Shown here one piece after another: positions 22,262-33,116 of a DNA stretch of 64,000 bases. The number at the start of each line of letters is the position of its first letter. Within the stretch, counting starts at the first letter, position 1. The notes under the pieces are model-generated. The model worked only from the letters and a program-made list of their open reading frames with translations. It had not been told where the DNA came from and made no database searches. The DNA is from Rhizophlyctis rosea (Eukaryota > Chytridiomycota > Chytridiomycetes > Rhizophlyctidales > Rhizophlyctidaceae). The stretch covers positions 4,127 to 68,126 of the forward strand of contig JADGJC010000057.1 of the NCBI GenBank assembly GCA_027596075.1, given 5' to 3'. Made by a program: the position numbers and the translations under genes.

Positions 22262-23746
22262 CTAGTTTAGGTACATGTATGTAATGAAGGCCGCTAGAGC
22301 AGCGGTCAGCCACGATGATATGAAATTGACCTAGTAAATGGGTCAATGGTACGAAGTCATAGATGTGCTGCTGATGTGACAAAGGGCACTTACGTGATGA
22401 TTATCCAACACAGCAATGCCAGAAATGACTTTCAGATCTGTAGCTTTTTCTCCTGGTTTTAGCATTCTGAAATCAGGTGTGATTTGTTTCGTCGCCGTGT
22501 TGTACACGGACTTTTGCAGAGTTGCACCCAAAAGGGAGTCGATCTGGATGGTACGTGGAAACATTTCAGCACGTTTGCAAGGGTCGAAGATTCGTATTTA
22601 GGGACGTGCTCTTACCAATGACCCAATCAAACCCAGTCCGGCGCCCGCGACGCACAGCAGTATGAACTGAGGTACTAAGGTGCAACTCCTGTCAAAGGAC
22701 AGCATCAATGCCGACACAAGGCCTATTACAGCTCCACCAGATATGGACGCGCCAAGACCAAATGTTGAAACCCCTTGTTGGTGGGCGATTGGCAAGCCAT
22801 TCAATCCAGTGCGAACAATACTTTTCCTTACCTCCATTGGTACCGCGTGGGACCTATACCATCAGGGAACCGTTGAACATTCATAAAAACAGAGGTGTGT
22901 GCATGCATTAGACATTTACCTCTTTGAGTGTTGTGATCAGTCGGGGTGGACTAGTGCTGAGTATTCCCAGTTCGCTTGCCCTGCCGCATTGTGATGCGGT
23001 AAGAAAGACCACTCCTCTTGGTAAATCCGGATTGGACCATCACCCACCAAGTATCTCCATTACAGCAAGCATAATGTCTGCCATTGTCGTACGCGCAGCG
23101 TTGCGGTCAGAAGGAGCGTGATTCGGCCAAATCACCATCAAAGCACATACCCGATGTATGCCAGTAAGAGCACAGTGTGAAATATGGCATAGTCAGTGCC
23201 GCCACCAAGACAAATTGGACTTCCAGTTTTCGGATGATTTGACGGGATGAAGGCCCAATGGGCGGCACATATGATTGTTCCCGTCAAACCATTTGAGAGG
23301 ACTTGCGTGGCTGTTCGTTGGCCGCCTAGTGACAATCGGTTCAGCACTGCATTTCCGACACGCAGTTTCCTACACCACGACCCACCAACTTTGAAGTCTT
23401 CCTCCAGCTGTTGTTTACGTTGTGCTTTGTACTGCGCGAAATGCAGAAGTCAGTTTACCAATATCCTTTCCCACAACACGCGTGTGAACGTCCAGGGTAG
23501 TACCTTGGTCAGGCGCGAACTTGACAGGTAAAAGGTCAGGAGAACGACTCCAAACAAGTTATTGGGGTGAGAGAAGGTTACAAGACCAACTAAGAACGCC
23601 GCCGCTGCACCAGACTTGCTCAACGACTTCTTGGATAGGCCATGGTAAGCGAGAAAGGTGCACGCGGCTAGTGCTAGGACTGGATGCATTGTTATATCGT
23701 CAATTTGGAGGGGTAAAGTGGTTTTGAGTGGAGGTGAGAAAGGCAT
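22262..23746 (-). CDS. TMEM19 / DUF92 family membrane protein
   Basis: Polytopic membrane protein of the TMEM19/DUF92 family; in plants and bacteria relatives act in phytyl-phosphate or isoprenoid metabolism, but the animal and fungal role is not established. Spliced on the minus strand. Key blocks are SKKSLSKSGAAAAFLVGLVT and LTFYLSSSRLTK in helices 1-2, GGQRTATQVLSNGLTGTIIC (the conserved GGQR.W.QVLSNG motif), a GDTWASE-like region split across introns and GLNGLPIAHQQGVSTFGLGA (the TNGGV.-.G motif region). Then DSLLGATLQKSVYN precedes a cytosolic loop, and LDNHHVNFISSW and a closing helix end at 22262. The Met at 23746 or one about 19 codons later could be used. Confidence 0.85.
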
Positions 23747-23773
23747 CTGTGGCGGGTTTTGACACGACTTTTT

Positions 23774-23811
23774 CAGGGTCCTTTTTGTTTATCAGGGTCC
23801 CATTTGTTTAT
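23774..23811. repeat. 19-bp tandem duplication
   Basis: Two adjacent 19-bp units beginning CAGGGTCC and ending TTTGTTTAT, identical at all but two positions, just outside the TMEM19 start codon. Confidence 0.75.
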
Positions 23812-25078
23812 CATCAGTCTACACATATGCTTGTAAACAATTCTGAATACAGAAAAGGACCGCATACCGCACAGTAATTATTGACATCATTCAAGCAACA
23901 AAGGTGTGCATCCTTTGACAGAATATGCCTACCGCTATTCAGCTGGGTCTACAGTGAGGTGGCGGATCAATACACAGTGGTGGGGTCTTGGATCCTCAGA
24001 AGGCACGTCGTTACAAAAAAAGCCATTGGAAAATTCATTGTTTCGTGCTGTGTGGAGTTGAAGTCTTTCTAGATGTTGTCGAGCGTCTCTCTCACCCCAT
24101 GACCCACGATTAAGAAGGCGCAGGATGCAGGTTTCTGCAGGACAACAGTTGACGGCAGAGAACTCTTTCACTGTACATCCACATGATGAAGCTAGAAGAA
24201 TCCTAGCCCCGGCGTCTCCTCATCCTGGGAGCCACATATCCAATATCCCACTTGATCAATGAAAACGTTATGTCCACTCTTCTGTCTAGCAGGCAAAGAG
24301 GATTGAGACATGGGCAATGAGTGCACAGGGAAGTCAGCGGGGTCCAACTTGCATGGCTGCCACATCCGCCGAGCCGTGGTCCACCTAATCATCGGCCTTC
24401 GCTGTGCTATGGGACTGATTACCGAAGTCGCAGCGACCTCATGACTTGAGCAAATAACACACTTTGCTCGTATGCGACAGATCTGTCAGCGGCAAATTCT
24501 CCATTCTGCTCTGACCTTCATGGGGAGCACTTCGGATATTGCCTTGGGATTTCATGCACTTTCGCCGGCTCAACCTGGACACCGCAGCAGTGGTCATTGA
24601 CGGGTTTTCACCCAATTCATTTGACGGGAGCAAAATATCCAGCGTTCTACCACTTCTACCCAGACCACTCGAATGAAAGCTTCATGAAGTCATGACAGGT
24701 CCAGCAAATCTAACATCATAACAAGTGGCAAGCTCCGCGCATTCTTACCACTCCTTTGAAGGTGTGAATCTCATGCTGCCGCTCCCAACTTTGCTCACGA
24801 ACACCACAATCGGGATGCGACCGTGTCCCCTGCTGCCGTGGAAATGCAGAAAACAGTACGCGATGCTCTTATCCTCCTCCAGTTTTCCCGAACACGCTAA
24901 ACGCCACCTCCGACTCCGAGTCTCCGACAGCAAGAAAACCTTATTTGTAAAGTTCTCCGCTTCCCCACTCCCAACTCTGCGGAACACCAACACGCGCATG
25001 ATGGAAGTTCACCGAACACGCATTTTTCTTGATGAGGAGGTGCACAGGCTGGAGTCATTCTAATCCCTCCACTAATCT

Positions 25079-25086
25079 TATATAAA
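25079..25086 (+). promoter_or_regulatory. TATA box
   Basis: TATATAAA lies 64 bases before the start codon of the CBM1-TIL gene, the expected distance for a short leader. Confidence 0.65.
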
Positions 25087-25149
25087 GTGCATCATTGCCC
25101 TGCAAATCCTGTCCAATTTACAACAGTCACTTTCTAATCTCAGAGCGCA

Positions 25150-26220
25150 ATGAAATCCTTCCTGCTCCTATTGGCGGCATCAGCCGTCGCTCAAGCCCTC
25201 CCACAGACTACCAGCAGCTATGCACAGCTCTGGGGACAGTGCGGTGGCATAACTTACAAAGGACCGACTGAGTGTGTGCCTAACGCGGCCTGCACCTACA
25301 TCAATCAGTACTACTCGCAATGTCTCGCATCGACGGGTGCGACACCGTGTTCTGCAAACCAGTTCTACAGTGAATGCGGCAGTCCTTGTGAGGTTACGTG
25401 CGCCAACAGGGACTACCAAGATGTTGCTGGCGTTTGTGCGGCTGTCTGCAAAGCTGGGTGTTTCTGCGCGAGTGGCTATGTGAAGGATGCCAACGGCCGC
25501 TGCATCAAGCCTTCTGAATGCCCCACGTCCACCACCTCCATCCCCACCACCTCTACCAAAACCACTACCGTCACAACCCTACCTTCATCGCCGTCCCCAT
25601 CCTGCCCCGCCGGTCTAGTATGGGACGAATGCAACGGCCAGTGCCCTCCCGCATGTTCCACCCTTGGAATGGTCTGCCCCGCAGTTTGCCGCGCCGGATG
25701 CATTTGCCCTAAGGGAACTTACTTCGACAACAATGGAAAATGCGTTGCGCTGTCCGACTGTCCCGCAACCACCACCACCAAAACCACTACCACTACTACC
25801 ACCACTCAATCACCTGTTTCCACCTGCCCGCCTGGCCAAGTTTGGGACCTTTGCAATGGCGCCTGTCCCCGCACCTGCTTTGGGGCCACCGGTGGTTGTG
25901 CCGCAGTCTGCAGGGCTGGGTGCATCTGCGACAACAACTATTACCTAACCCGTGAAGGAAAATGCGTCCCCTTCGACCAATGCCCCACCACTACCACCTC
26001 CATTGCGACGGTCAAACCTACCACCACCTCAACAAAGCTCACCGCATCGCCCACTCCCATCTGCTCAAACGGACGAGTTTGGGAAACATGCGGCGGCTGC
26101 ACACGCACCTGCAAAAACCCGAACCCAGTTTGCGCGGCGGTTTGCAGGACCGGATGCTTTTGCCCCCGCGGCACCTACGTGAGGGATGATGGATTGTGTG
26201 TTCCACTTGATAAGTGTTAG
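25150..26220 (+). CDS. Secreted protein: CBM1 plus four TIL cysteine-rich domains
   Basis: Single exon, 356 residues. A signal peptide (MKSFLLLLAASAVAQA) leads into a fungal CBM1 cellulose-binding module at about 24-61, with LWGQCGGITYKGP and the NQYYSQC end carrying the usual aromatic face. Four trypsin-inhibitor-like (TIL) domains of ten cysteines each follow, at about 67-124, 151-203, 225-277 and 305-356. Each has the AVC.-.GC.C..G core (for example CAAVCKAGCFCASGY and CPAVCRAGCICPKGTY). They are separated by Thr/Ser/Pro linkers that would be heavily O-glycosylated. CBM1 anchors to cellulose or chitin; TIL domains in animals inhibit serine proteases or sit in mucin-like proteins. A wall-anchored protease inhibitor or adhesive coat protein is inferred. 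Confidence 0.93.
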   Translation: MKSFLLLLAASAVAQALPQTTSSYAQLWGQCGGITYKGPTECVPNAACTYINQYYSQCLASTGATPCSANQFYSECGSPCEVTCANRDYQDVAGVCAAVCKAGCFCASGYVKDANGRCIKPSECPTSTTSIPTTSTKTTTVTTLPSSPSPSCPAGLVWDECNGQCPPACSTLGMVCPAVCRAGCICPKGTYFDNNGKCVALSDCPATTTTKTTTTTTTTQSPVSTCPPGQVWDLCNGACPRTCFGATGGCAAVCRAGCICDNNYYLTREGKCVPFDQCPTTTTSIATVKPTTTSTKLTASPTPICSNGRVWETCGGCTRTCKNPNPVCAAVCRTGCFCPRGTYVRDDGLCVPLDKC

Positions 26221-26834
26221 AGATTTAGTAATAGCGTAGTGTATAGTAGTAAGGCAATTATCTGGTCGCCGACAAATATTATGGTGGGCAAGGGATGGCA
26301 AGAGAAATACGACTTAAGGTAGATAACGAGGAATGCGGGACCATTCCGATGAGTTGTTCTATAATGTAGAGGCAAAGTCCGTCAAATAGCCTTTAGATTT
26401 GTATCGTACACCTAAACGTGCTAGTCAATTAGTGATATTAGAGATGCAACTTTGTTTTGTTTACAATATCAATGACCCGTGCCACCACGCGCGGAGTTCG
26501 GACATCACCAGATTTACCACACTCGGACCCTGAACTTCCTCACGACTTCATTGATTGTCCTGTCGGAGCCGGTGAGAGGCGCGCAAACGAAAATAGCTAC
26601 TGCATCTCAAACCCGATCACAACCTGACCGGTGCACTTCGTCTTCTTGCGGCGAACCTGCTCACGTTTGACTCAGCGTTAGTATCAGTTTCAGATAGAAC
26701 CTCATCTGATGTAGGCTTAATCCGTGTAGTTAGTCCGTAGAAGCATATAGACTAGGTAGAAGTTAGGAAGCTCTGTAGAGTCATCCCCACACATTCCCTT
26801 CGCGCATTGGCCGTTTGAATGATACAACCCAATA
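26221..26834. other. Intergenic
   Basis: About 614 bases, AT-richer than its neighbours; nothing recognised. Confidence 0.4.
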
Positions 26835-28640
26835 ATGGCCACAGCCCTCTCATCCTTGCCTTTAGAATGGCCATCGGAATCACGGGCCATCACGCTAGTT
26901 ACCCCGCGTTTGGGACGATTTCCTCATAGCACGGTTGCCACAAATGTCGTCTTCCCAGGAGGGAGGAAGCATCCTCGACCGAAATCGTCACGCATTGACG
27001 TGTACTCAGAAGGATGGAAGAAGGAGGTCGTGGTGTCCTCTCCAAAGAATGAGCAACTGGCAGCAAGGAGTCAGGAGATTGAACATCCGAATGGGTTGCA
27101 AACGGTTAGACAAATATGGATGGAGCAACAACGGAAGAAAGGGAGTGGAGAGGGCAGACGACATCTGAAGCAGTGGGTTCAAGCTGTGGGAACAGACAAT
27201 CGAACGCGGGACGAACCCGAGCCAGGAAGGGATTCAGCCCAACGGCGGGTTAGAAGCTCTCCAAAAGATTCAAAGTCAAGCTCCCCATATTCGTCCACCG
27301 GCCATGTGGCCGCGTTACCACCCCAGCCCAATTTCAACAGTCTAGCACAACGTCGCATGTCTCGTCTCGAAGTGTCCTTCGGCGAACGTCTCTCAACAAA
27401 TCAATCTCGTCGCCTTTCACTTTCATCCCGACCTACCACTTACCCACCCATCGCCACTGAGACGCATTCGCATATTTCATCCAAGCCTTCATCCGCAACT
27501 TCACTTCACTCTCACCCTGAAGCAAAAACATTCGAAAAATCCTTCTATGACCGTCCACCAGACGGAATACCATATTCACATACACCCAATATGTGGGGCG
27601 CCGGGTCAGGAGCCGCCAGAAAGAAGAATGCTGCTGCTGCCGCGGCCGCGGCCGCTCTTGCAAGAGCAAGGGGTGCAAGCGGGATAGCCAACGGGGCAGT
27701 ATCTATGCCAGCTGCCGCCCGGTTCTTCCCTGGATTGAGCGAGGTGGCAAATGTCGGTGCTGGGGCAGGCGGCGATGCGATGGGACCAGTCGTCACATTG
27801 GGCGGTGGACCACCTGTCCCTCCTTCAAGAGGCCAAGACAGTAAAGCCGTACCCACTCTACCACCGTCCCAAATGCATACACAACAAATGGAGACCCACC
27901 AACAACCCCCAACGCCTCAGCAACAACAATCACACCCACCCCTCACCCTCCCAGAACTTCCTGTCGCATTCACAATGAACAGATACCCTTATCCACAACG
28001 CTCCTCCATCTCCCGCGTAGAAACAGATGTCGTTAGATCCCTAACATCCAGAAACCAATCCCGTCAACGCCGACGACATCGCTCAAAACCTTCTTCAAAC
28101 GATACGCCACTTGACTCTACCAACGACGGCATCATCTCCTCTTCCAACGGCGGCGCATTCAACGAACTCTCCCCCTCCCCATCCACAACATCCTTTGACA
28201 ACCTCCTAGATGACTCCCGCCCACCAACATCCCAGCAACTCCAGCAACAACAAGACCCCGCACCAACATCATCCACCCTCAAAACCCTCCAAATACCCGA
28301 CTCACCAACCTACCTAGACCTAAAACTCCACATATGTGCCCTAACCGCCCAATCAAACCAGCTCTCCTCCGTCATATCCACCACACTGGCAGCAGCAGAC
28401 GCTGCTCAGTCCCGAACGAAGGAGTTGCTGACTAAGAAAGATTTGCGGATGTTCTCGCGGGTGCAGAGTAGGGTTGTGAGGATTGTGGGAGGGAAATATG
28501 GCGAGGTGGGTGGGGCGGTGGCGAGTAGGGAGAAGAGGGAGAGAATGGAGGGGTTCATGAAGGAGGTGCGGGGAGTTGGTGGGAGAGGGGGTGGTGGAGG
28601 GGGTGGGAAGGGGTGGGCTGTTGGAAAGGGAAGGGGTTGA
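26835..28640 (+). CDS. Large unrecognised, mostly disordered protein
   Basis: Single 601-codon exon. The sequence is Ser/Pro/Arg/Gln-rich for most of its length, with a Lys-Asn start to a polyalanine helix (AAAAAAAAALARARGA, around residue 270), a Gly/Ala stretch, a Gln/His/Pro-rich patch and Arg-rich motifs (RQRRRHRSKPSS). The only part that looks folded is near the C-terminus: a predicted helical pair around TYLDLKLHICALTAQSNQL to KELLTKKDLRMFSRVQSRVV. The protein ends in a Gly-rich basic tail. No family was recognised. Codon third positions are C-rich up to about 28440 and then switch to G-rich. Its length, unbroken by stops, argues for a real gene. Confidence 0.75.
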   Translation: MATALSSLPLEWPSESRAITLVTPRLGRFPHSTVATNVVFPGGRKHPRPKSSRIDVYSEGWKKEVVVSSPKNEQLAARSQEIEHPNGLQTVRQIWMEQQRKKGSGEGRRHLKQWVQAVGTDNRTRDEPEPGRDSAQRRVRSSPKDSKSSSPYSSTGHVAALPPQPNFNSLAQRRMSRLEVSFGERLSTNQSRRLSLSSRPTTYPPIATETHSHISSKPSSATSLHSHPEAKTFEKSFYDRPPDGIPYSHTPNMWGAGSGAARKKNAAAAAAAAALARARGASGIANGAVSMPAAARFFPGLSEVANVGAGAGGDAMGPVVTLGGGPPVPPSRGQDSKAVPTLPPSQMHTQQMETHQQPPTPQQQQSHPPLTLPELPVAFTMNRYPYPQRSSISRVETDVVRSLTSRNQSRQRRRHRSKPSSNDTPLDSTNDGIISSSNGGAFNELSPSPSTTSFDNLLDDSRPPTSQQLQQQQDPAPTSSTLKTLQIPDSPTYLDLKLHICALTAQSNQLSSVISTTLAAADAAQSRTKELLTKKDLRMFSRVQSRVVRIVGGKYGEVGGAVASREKRERMEGFMKEVRGVGGRGGGGGGGKGWAVGKGRG

Positions 28641-28826
28641 AGGTTTGGTACGCTGTCCTGGGAAAATGTGATTTGGGAACTAGGAAACAGGATGACTGGA
28701 TCTTTTCCTTCTCGGTTGGAGGTCTCTAGTTTCTTCAAATGCTGACCACCATGAGCCATGGAGAAGAAGTCAAATGATCCGCCTCAAACGGTGGAAATGC
28801 CTTTCAAGGAAGACCAAGGTATATTT

Positions 28827-29909
28827 CTATCTTGATGGTCTCAATTTCATCAACGACCGCCACGTTGCATACCCTAATCCAAAAAGAATCGCAAGGCATA
28901 TCACTATGGAGTACACACATCCGTACCGGATGCTCGAAGGAATCATCAGCGTCTGCGCAAAAGTAAACCGCGAAATGAGTAAACTTCAATCATTTACTCA
29001 GAAAAGACATGCGCATCATCAACCACATACCGAAAACGACGCAGCATAATGTGTCAGTACCGTTACTGCCGCCGGCGCCCATTGCCGATGATTCCACCCA
29101 TCAAATGCGACCATTGTCCAAACCACGTGCAAGAAGATGAATATACATGTTGTGATGGCTATGTTGATTTCATGTCAGATTGGCGGGACCTCACAAGATT
29201 GTGGCAAAAAAGACGTAACTTCTCACCTCCAATGAAAAACACATCAGCTCCTGGACATGATCTACACTCCAAAATGGCTGGCCCTGCCGACTCCGCCAAC
29301 GAGGTGATGTAAGTGATCAGACCACTCATGATACCGAAACCCAGTCCGCTCACTGTATCGTCAATATTAGTCGGCAGTCACTTCATTGATGTGCCAGCGT
29401 GCTCACCAAACGAGCGACTGGGCCAATTCAGTAGTGAATTTGGATTTTTCGCAACCGTTGATAGTCCTTTATCCGATCGTCTGCATGCCAATGGATTAAA
29501 CAAAACACAAACAGGATTCACCCTCTGCAGTCAATGAAGACGCACCTCAACAGCAAGTAAAATCCATAACGACCCAGCTCTTGCAGTGCTACTGATTCAA
29601 TTATTGTAATTACTGGACTATTCCGAATAAAAGGAATCAGGAACCACAGAACAGATGATATCAATATGGAGATAAGCCAGAAGAAGGCACTACAAGTGCA
29701 AAGTTGTAAACATCAGCGACATAGCCCAGAAGACGTAAACATAAGAGTGAACGCATAAGAGCGCTCGCTTGTGTACCTAAGTCTCGAGGGAAGTACCTTG
29801 TCATAGTGAGCAAGACATGTTGGGCGTTCCTGGCTGGGTAAAGGATGAAAACGGCTACTGCGGGGCCGTATGCCGTCAGGAAGTTCCCGAAGAAGGATGT
29901 TCCGGTCAT
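28827..29909 (-). CDS. APH1: Gamma-secretase subunit APH-1
   Basis: APH-1 is the seven-helix scaffold subunit of gamma-secretase, which cleaves membrane proteins inside the bilayer together with presenilin, nicastrin and PEN-2. Spliced from about six exons on the minus strand. Recognisable blocks in order are TSFFGNFLTAYGPAVAVFIL (helix 1), FWLISILISSVLWFLIPF, ESVALQELGRYGFYLLLR (helix 3 region), VSGLGFGIMSGLITY with the conserved GxxxGxxxG of helix 4, TTCIFIFLHVVWTMVAFDGW with the first conserved His, VTVLTHYAASFS with the second, and a last helix IVICLAILFGLGYATWRSL. Both buried histidines and the glycine zipper are kept, so the protein is probably functional. Start at 29909 matches the family N-terminus. 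Exon boundaries are approximate. Confidence 0.88.
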
Positions 29910-30439
29910 GGAGAAGGGGTTTGGGATTGGGTTGGGCAGACGGTGCTGACGTCAATTTTTGCGGATGGACAGTAGCTGGTTGCAACGGGAGTTTCAAGCG
30001 AAATGGTGGGAACGATCAGAATCATCAGGCAATAAGTAGGCCATGGCATGCAGTCAGTCCTATGGCTGTGACTTCTGTGAGGGACATCAAGTGGATCCGC
30101 CGTCTTGGCACACTGTCACACCAAAGGCACTCAACTACGTGCACACAAGGTCACCAACCACGGCGGCCGGGTCGGAGCATGGGCAAGCCCTCCTTCAAGA
30201 ACGCGTCAGTTTGGCAAACCCTTTGGTGGTCGCTGACTCGCTGCCAACTGGTCGGAGGCCCATAAGTGGTGGGAGGAGGACAGATGGCATGAGCACAAAG
30301 TTGAAAATGGTCCTTGGACGGATACAGAGGAGTGGCCCGGAAATTGCAACCAGTAAATGGAATTCATATATAAGCAGGCTGCAGTTGCAACATCCTTCCA
30401 TCGGGAACTTTCCATCCCGCAGATCGTGGATTTTATGAG
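29910..30439. other. Divergent promoter, APH-1 / carboxylesterase
   Basis: About 530 bases between divergent genes; includes the esterase TATA box, otherwise nothing recognised. Confidence 0.45.
30367..30374 (+). promoter_or_regulatory. TATA box
   Basis: TATATAAG about 70 bases before the carboxylesterase start. An upstream ATG at 30435 overlaps the proposed start in another frame. Confidence 0.6.
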
Positions 30440-32417
30440 ATGCGCGGGCTGCTTCCATCTCTCGTTGCTTTTGCACTTGGTGTGCACATCGCCCCGATAG
30501 CAGCGCAGTCGTCGGGGCCATCCGTTCAAATAGCACAAGGCACTGTTGTTGGCAGTCAGTGCCAGTACATCCCAACCTACGCGTCCTTCGTTGCCATCCC
30601 GTACGCGAAGCCTCCGCTTGGCAAGCTCAGATGGAAAGCTCCTGTCGAAGGAGATCCGTTTGTCAATGGGACCTTGACAGCTACCGGCAAACCCGACTCG
30701 GTTCCAGCATGTCCACAATATGCCTTCTTTGGCCCATCACCAACTTACCAGAGTGAAGTAGGGACGCTATTGCTGTACATCGCTGCGCTGTCTTGGTCCG
30801 TCTAACCCTCCCTGACTGCATAGGACTGCCTATACTTGAACGTGTTCGCTCCAGTGACAAAACCTTCTAAACCCCTTCCTGTTCGGGTGTTCATCCACGG
30901 CGGTGGCTTTGTCTCCGGCGGTCTTAACATCCCATACTACAGTGGTTGTTTCGCTGGTCCCGCCAATGATGCAATCATCGTTGTCCCACAATATCGCCTG
31001 GGCGCTCTTGGATTCCTTGCGCACCCATCTATTGGCACTGGCAACTACGGATTTTTGGACCAACAACTCGCGCTGATATGGGTCAATAAAAACATTGCAG
31101 CTTTTGGAGGGGATCCCTCCCACGTGAACATCTTTGGAGAGTCTGCTGGCGGTGATGCAGTCTTCTACCATATGTTAGCTGCCAAGAGCAAGGGACTCTT
31201 CAACTCCGTCGTGTCCGAGAGTGGGTGGCCTTCTGATCTACAACCCCTGCCATTTGCGCACTCAATGGCGAACCGCCTCATTCAGGCGTTGGACTGTCCA
31301 ACTAAGGACATTGCAAACTGCCTCAAGTGAGTTTCTGAATTGAGTGTGTTTTCAAGCATGAACGATAGCTGACCATGCCACATGCAGAGATGCGGATGCG
31401 CAAGCCATAGTGAATGCCTCGTCCGCAGCATTAGGTCCAAGTATTTGGTCCAATGCATTGTCATTTAGTCGTCCAAACTGGAAGCCTGTGTTGGATAAGG
31501 TCATTTTCAAGGAACAGCCCTGGAAGAGCCTCAAAACTGGGAACTTCCACAAAGGTAGGTCTCACAGAGGATTGCTTTCACGAAACTGTTCTGCAAGTCC
31601 ATTCATTCATCCTTCCAAAACAGTCCCAGTGTTGGCCGGAACCAACAGAGATGAATCGTAAGATGACGCCCTCAATGCAACTTATACGAACCCTTCTGAC
31701 ACAATCCTTAGACGACTGTTTATTCCGTCTCCTCCAACCATCACCGATGATGCTTATAACCAATACATTCAAAACACCACCGGACGTTTCGCCGCTCAAA
31801 TCAAGAGAAAGTACCCCACTGCCGCCTACAATGCCACCTATGGTCGATTCGCTCCTTACGGTGCAGTCACAGCAATCGCTACAGATCACTACATGGCCTG
31901 CCCAACTCGCCGCACCCTCTCGTTGATGCGCTCGCACGGCGTCCCAGCGTATGGGTACTGGTTTACTCAAGTTCCCACCTGCGAAATCATTCCAGGGGTT
32001 CCTGCCGCCCAGGTCGGTGCATCGCACTTTATTGAGATCCCATACACCTTCCAGTGGCCGGCCGTATCCACCAGTGTGACCAATCCGATTTGCATGTTGA
32101 CACCGGGGGAGCAAGCTCTTGAAGTGGTCATTGGTAAAGCATGGACGGGCATGGCCAGCGTTCAAAAGCCTCAGGCGCTCGTCGGGCCTAACAATGTCAC
32201 TTGGCCTTTGTATCCGAGTTTTGTGGAATTGAATGGGAATCTGACTGGTTACTCCAGTGTGAGAGATAGGAGGGATGCTCAAAGTCGATACTGGAATGAA
32301 AGGTATGGCATTATCGGGCGAATTGATGTTCGCTATGCTTATGATGTATGCAGGTGCGCTTTCTTCGACTACTTGAACGAGCACGAGACTTGGGCCCCAC
32401 TGCAGCCACTCCCCTGA
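30440..32417 (+). CDS. Secreted type-B carboxylesterase/lipase
   Basis: Alpha/beta hydrolase of the carboxylesterase type-B (cholinesterase/lipase) family, hydrolysing ester substrates outside the cell. The signal peptide is MRGLLPSLVAFALGVHI, then a short Ala/Gln cleavage region. Conserved blocks are SFVAIPYAKPPLGKLRWKAP, DCLYLNVFAP, VRVFIHGGGFVSGG (oxyanion hole), YRLGALGFLAHP, GNYGFLDQQLALIWVNKNIA and FGGDPSHVNIFGESAGGDAV with the nucleophile Ser in GESAGG. VPVLAGTNRDES precedes the region of the acidic residue, and GASHFIEIPYTF carries the catalytic His. Introns follow SPTYQSE, IANCLK and later segments. Several N-glycosylation sequons are visible. Length and order are as in fungal family members. 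Confidence 0.92.
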
Positions 32418-33116
32418 TCATCCCTTTTGTAGTAAATGTATCCGCTTGATCCCGACCTTCAATGCAGGTCCTGATTAGCTTTCTCGTGAATTCCCCACAG
32501 ACATGCTAAGTGGCAGCACCATCAGCACCTACTTGGTCCTGTAACGCCGACGTGTGTGTGCCTGAGCAGGATTCATGCACTTTTCGGTATAGAACCAGTC
32601 ATTTCGCCATAGGGACTTTTCCATATGACACACATCTATCCTATCAGACTGATATCATGCGTTGCACTTGCACATCTCCAACCAATGTTGAGGAAATGCC
32701 GAACAATTTGTGCACCTACGAACGCCTTGCTGGACCCTGAAACCCGTCGAATGGGAGCCAAGCCTACTCTGCCAAGCTGGCTATTTTTGTCACACATGAA
32801 ATGTCCGAGTGGCTGTGGTCAAATTGAATTTGCCCGTTTGAATTGCGTGGCGGTCAATCTCATTCAGGGTGTTCCGCACTGCCCGTTCTCGTTTGTTTGT
32901 AAACTCAAACTCTACTGGGGTTTTGAACTCTTGACCCACCCTCTCAATGATCAACCACTTTGTTTCAGTGCATTTACCATCTATTCCCACTGAACAGAGG
33001 CAGTCTAGGGCAGAGGTTTCTTGGTTAGCTGGTAGTCTAGGAGGCAGTTACTTCACACCTCTCAGTGCGTTTTATACCAATTTGCAAAAACCATCTTTCA
33101 AGAACAAGTACAGGCC
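32418..33116. other. Intergenic
   Basis: About 700 bases between two co-directional secreted-protein genes; only the peroxidase TATA-like element was recognised. Confidence 0.45.
33071..33076 (+). promoter_or_regulatory. TATA-like element
   Basis: TTTATA about 41 bases upstream of the peroxidase start codon; weaker than the boxes at 25079 and 30367. Confidence 0.4.

Larger units (their letters stand above)
23747..25149. other. Long intergenic region
   Basis: About 1.4 kb without a recognisable gene. It contains a 19-bp tandem duplication (23774-23811) and the TATA box of the following gene. The 112-codon ORF at 24725-25063 lies directly upstream of that promoter and shows no family features. 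Confidence 0.5.

Noticed and set aside
24725..25063. 112-codon plus-strand ORF before the CBM1-TIL gene
   Set aside because: Ends directly before that gene's TATA box; an overlapping minus ORF of similar length and no motif make it likely to be chance.
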